This document shows positions 19,859 to 21,435 of a stretch of 21,435 nt of DNA, piece after piece. Numbering within the stretch: the first letter of the stretch is position 1; each line of letters begins with the position of its first letter. The stretch comes from JAXHTH01 sp034211115 (GTDB taxonomy: Bacteria > Planctomycetota > Phycisphaerae > Phycisphaerales > SM1A02). The stretch lies in assembly GCA_034211115.1 (NCBI GenBank), contig JAXHTH010000057.1, positions 1 through 21,435 on the forward strand. The letters are read 5' to 3'. The notes beneath the pieces are model-generated. The model had not been told where the DNA came from. It made no database searches and saw only the letters and a program-made list of their open reading frames with translations. The position numbers and the translations under genes were made by a program.

Positions 19859-21313
19859 CTACAGCACCTCCGCGGCAAGGCTGGCGAGCTGGCTCCGCTC
19901 GCTCTTGGCGAGCGTGATGTGCCCCACCAGCGCCTGCCCCTTCAGCCGCTCGACGAGATAGCTCAGCCCGTTGGAAGAGCTGTCCAGGTAGGGGTTGTCG
20001 ATCTGGTTGATGTCGCCGGTGAGCACGATCTTCGTCCCTTCCCCCACGCGGGAGACGATCGTCTTCACCTCGTGCGGCGTGAGATTCTGCACTTCATCGA
20101 CGACGAAGAACTGATGCGGGATCGATCGCCCGCGGATGTACGTCAGCGGCTCGAGCACGAGCTTGTCGGAATCGATGAGTTCGTTGATGCGCTGCTCGGT
20201 GGTGCGGCTGTCGGCCTGGTTGAGATGCGTGCCCCTCGTGGAGAGGAGGTAGGCGAGGTTGTCGAAGATGGGCTGCATCCACATCGCGAGCTTGGTGTCC
20301 TTGTCCCCGGGCAGGAAACCGATATCGCGGCCCAGGGGCATGATGGGCCGGGCCGCGAGCAGCGTGTCGTAGCGCTCCTCCTTGAAGACCTTGTGCATGC
20401 CCGCGGCGAGGGCGAGGAGCGTCTTGCCCGTCCCCGCCGAACCCAGCAGCGTCACCAGCTTCACCTCGTCGTCCAGCAGCAGATCGAAGGCCATCGTCTG
20501 CTCGACGTTGCGGCCCATCACCCCGAAGACCGGCCGGCGGGGCTTGGTGATCGGAATCAGGTGCTCGGTGTTCGCCAGCCGGCGCGCCAGCCCGCTGTGG
20601 GAGGAATCCTCGTGGCTGCGGAGCAGAAGAAACTGGTTGGCGAGAATCTCCAGCCGGAACGGCTCGGCCTCCTCGGGCTCGATCAGCAGGTGGGGCTCGA
20701 GCCGCTCGAGGTGGACCTGCCGCTCGTTGTAGAGCTCGTTGATGAGCTCGTCGGGGACGTTGAGTTCGGCGTAGCCGGTATAGAGCCAGTCCGCGTCGAC
20801 CTTCTGGGCCTCGAAATCCTCGACGTAAATGCCCAGGGCATCGGCCTTGACGCGGGCGTTGATGTCCTTGGAGATGAACACGGTGGGTTCGCCCGCCTTC
20901 ACCAGCGAATGCGCCACCGCGAGGATGCGGTTGTCCACCGAGCCCAGGTCGAGGGTGAAGGGAATCTCCTGGTCGCAGCGATCGACGCGAAGGGTTCCGC
21001 CGCGATCGTTGACGGGAACGCCGTCGAACAGCCGCCCGCTACGGCGGAGGCGGTCGATCTGCCGGATCACCTGCCGGGCGTTGCGGCCGGTGTCATCGTT
21101 GTTCTTCTTGAAGTGATCCAGCTCCTCGATGACCGAGAGGGGAATGACGACCTCGTTGTCATCGAACATGTAGATCGCGTTGGGATTGTGCAGCAGGACG
21201 TTGGTATCGAGCAGGAAGTGCTTCTGGACCCGCTTCTTGCCCGTCGCCGGCCGGCTGTTCGCGTCGGCCTGGGCGTCGGGAGCGGGCGCGGAGCGCTCAT
21301 CGGTTCGCGACAC
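19859..21313 (-). CDS. PIN-PhoH fusion protein (PhoH2-type RNA nuclease/helicase)
   Basis: A 484-residue two-domain protein. The N-terminal PIN nuclease has acidic residues Asp36 (FLLDTNVLL), Glu63/Glu64 (VIEELDHF), Asp127 (VDNRIL) and Asp150 (ISKDINAR). The C-terminal PhoH ATPase has Walker A GSAGTGKT (291-298), ARPIMPLGRDIGFLPGD (321-337) and Walker B FFVVDEVQNL (402-411), followed by LTGDINQID (431-439). Mycobacterial PhoH2 with this architecture unwinds and cuts RNA; by family this should be similar. The length is close to the family's usual 430-490. The GTG at 21313 has GGAGG about 7 nt upstream. A promoter-like TATGAT lies further upstream. The OGT-like gene follows after 44 nt. Confidence 0.92.
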   Translation of the reverse strand: MSRTDERSAPAPDAQADANSRPATGKKRVQKHFLLDTNVLLHNPNAIYMFDDNEVVIPLSVIEELDHFKKNNDDTGRNARQVIRQIDRLRRSGRLFDGVPVNDRGGTLRVDRCDQEIPFTLDLGSVDNRILAVAHSLVKAGEPTVFISKDINARVKADALGIYVEDFEAQKVDADWLYTGYAELNVPDELINELYNERQVHLERLEPHLLIEPEEAEPFRLEILANQFLLLRSHEDSSHSGLARRLANTEHLIPITKPRRPVFGVMGRNVEQTMAFDLLLDDEVKLVTLLGSAGTGKTLLALAAGMHKVFKEERYDTLLAARPIMPLGRDIGFLPGDKDTKLAMWMQPIFDNLAYLLSTRGTHLNQADSRTTEQRINELIDSDKLVLEPLTYIRGRSIPHQFFVVDEVQNLTPHEVKTIVSRVGEGTKIVLTGDINQIDNPYLDSSSNGLSYLVERLKGQALVGHITLAKSERSQLASLAAEVL

Positions 21314-21367
21314 AACTCACCTCCAGGGAGGCGGGCGGCCGCCGGGCCGGCCCGCGGTTGGGCCTAC

Positions 21368-21373
21368 ATCATA
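21368..21373 (-). promoter_or_regulatory. -10 TATGAT for the PhoH/OGT operon
   Basis: On the minus strand TATGAT (5 of 6 matches to TATAAT) lies 54 nt before the GTG start at 21313, giving a leader of about 47 nt. The remaining bases to the window end (21374-21435) are GC-rich and show no gene. Confidence 0.5.
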
Positions 21374-21435
21374 GCGGCCGCGTTCATCGGGCCGGCCTCA
21401 CCGCGCCGCCGCCCTCGATCGGCGATACGCTCTGG

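Overview
The window is GC-rich, bacterial and gene-dense. It looks like a Planctomycetota chromosome, probably Phycisphaerae-like. This is inferred from three secreted-protein genes ending in paired D-x-D/N-x-DG dockerin-like motifs followed by an LLxxWG-type helix (two with a Cys pair between the repeats), from a 'choice-of-anchor' beta-helix protein, from a small lipoprotein of a type I associate with that group, and from scattered small operons. No rRNA, tRNA, CRISPR array, transposase or integrase was seen.

Layout. 1-609 (-) is the N-terminal part of an unrecognised protein. It diverges from an M42-like zinc peptidase (667-1806). A 197-aa protein with an ATPase-like look but no P-loop follows (1910-2503), then an orphan beta-class DNA methyltransferase (2634-3674). 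On the minus strand are a small lipoprotein (3699-4115) and an alpha/beta-hydrolase lipoprotein (4181-5095). A broken secreted dockerin-type gene (5389-6083, +) ends at a strong terminator. Next come a pqiA-pqiB lipid-transport pair (6193-8279, -), a secreted beta-helix protein (8424-10604, -), a G-rich duplicated repeat touching the stop codon of a Ser/Thr kinase (10915-11811, -), a membrane-anchored peptidoglycan amidase (11999-12664, -) and a 67-aa lipoprotein (12784-12987, -). The lipoprotein diverges from a secreted dockerin-type protein (13121-14854, +). An arsR-arsM arsenic methylation operon (14985-16372, +) meets a minus-strand block: Mth938-like protein plus SDR (16345-17507), TPR/O-GlcNAc-transferase-like protein (17586-19814) and PIN-PhoH ATPase (19859-21313).

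How genes fit together. ArsR very likely represses its own operon through a near-perfect 16-bp palindrome lying over the -10 box and touching the start codon; ArsM would methylate As(III). PqiA and PqiB overlap by 4 bp and should form one envelope lipid-transport unit, although PqiB carries only two MCE domains plus an unusual C-terminal region. PhoH and the OGT-like gene are 44 bp apart and probably co-transcribed, as are the Mth938-like and SDR genes (35 bp).

The most interesting points are: (i) recurrent putative leaderless starts, with a -10-like hexamer 6-7 nt before the start codon at four genes; (ii) the arsR operator geometry and the three CC pairs in ArsR; (iii) an SDR whose catalytic Tyr is Asp; (iv) the divergent PqiB C-terminus; (v) strong GATC enrichment in a locus with an orphan DNA methyltransferase; (vi) a G-quadruplex-capable repeat at the kinase 3' end. 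I did not see a clear new defence or mobile system.
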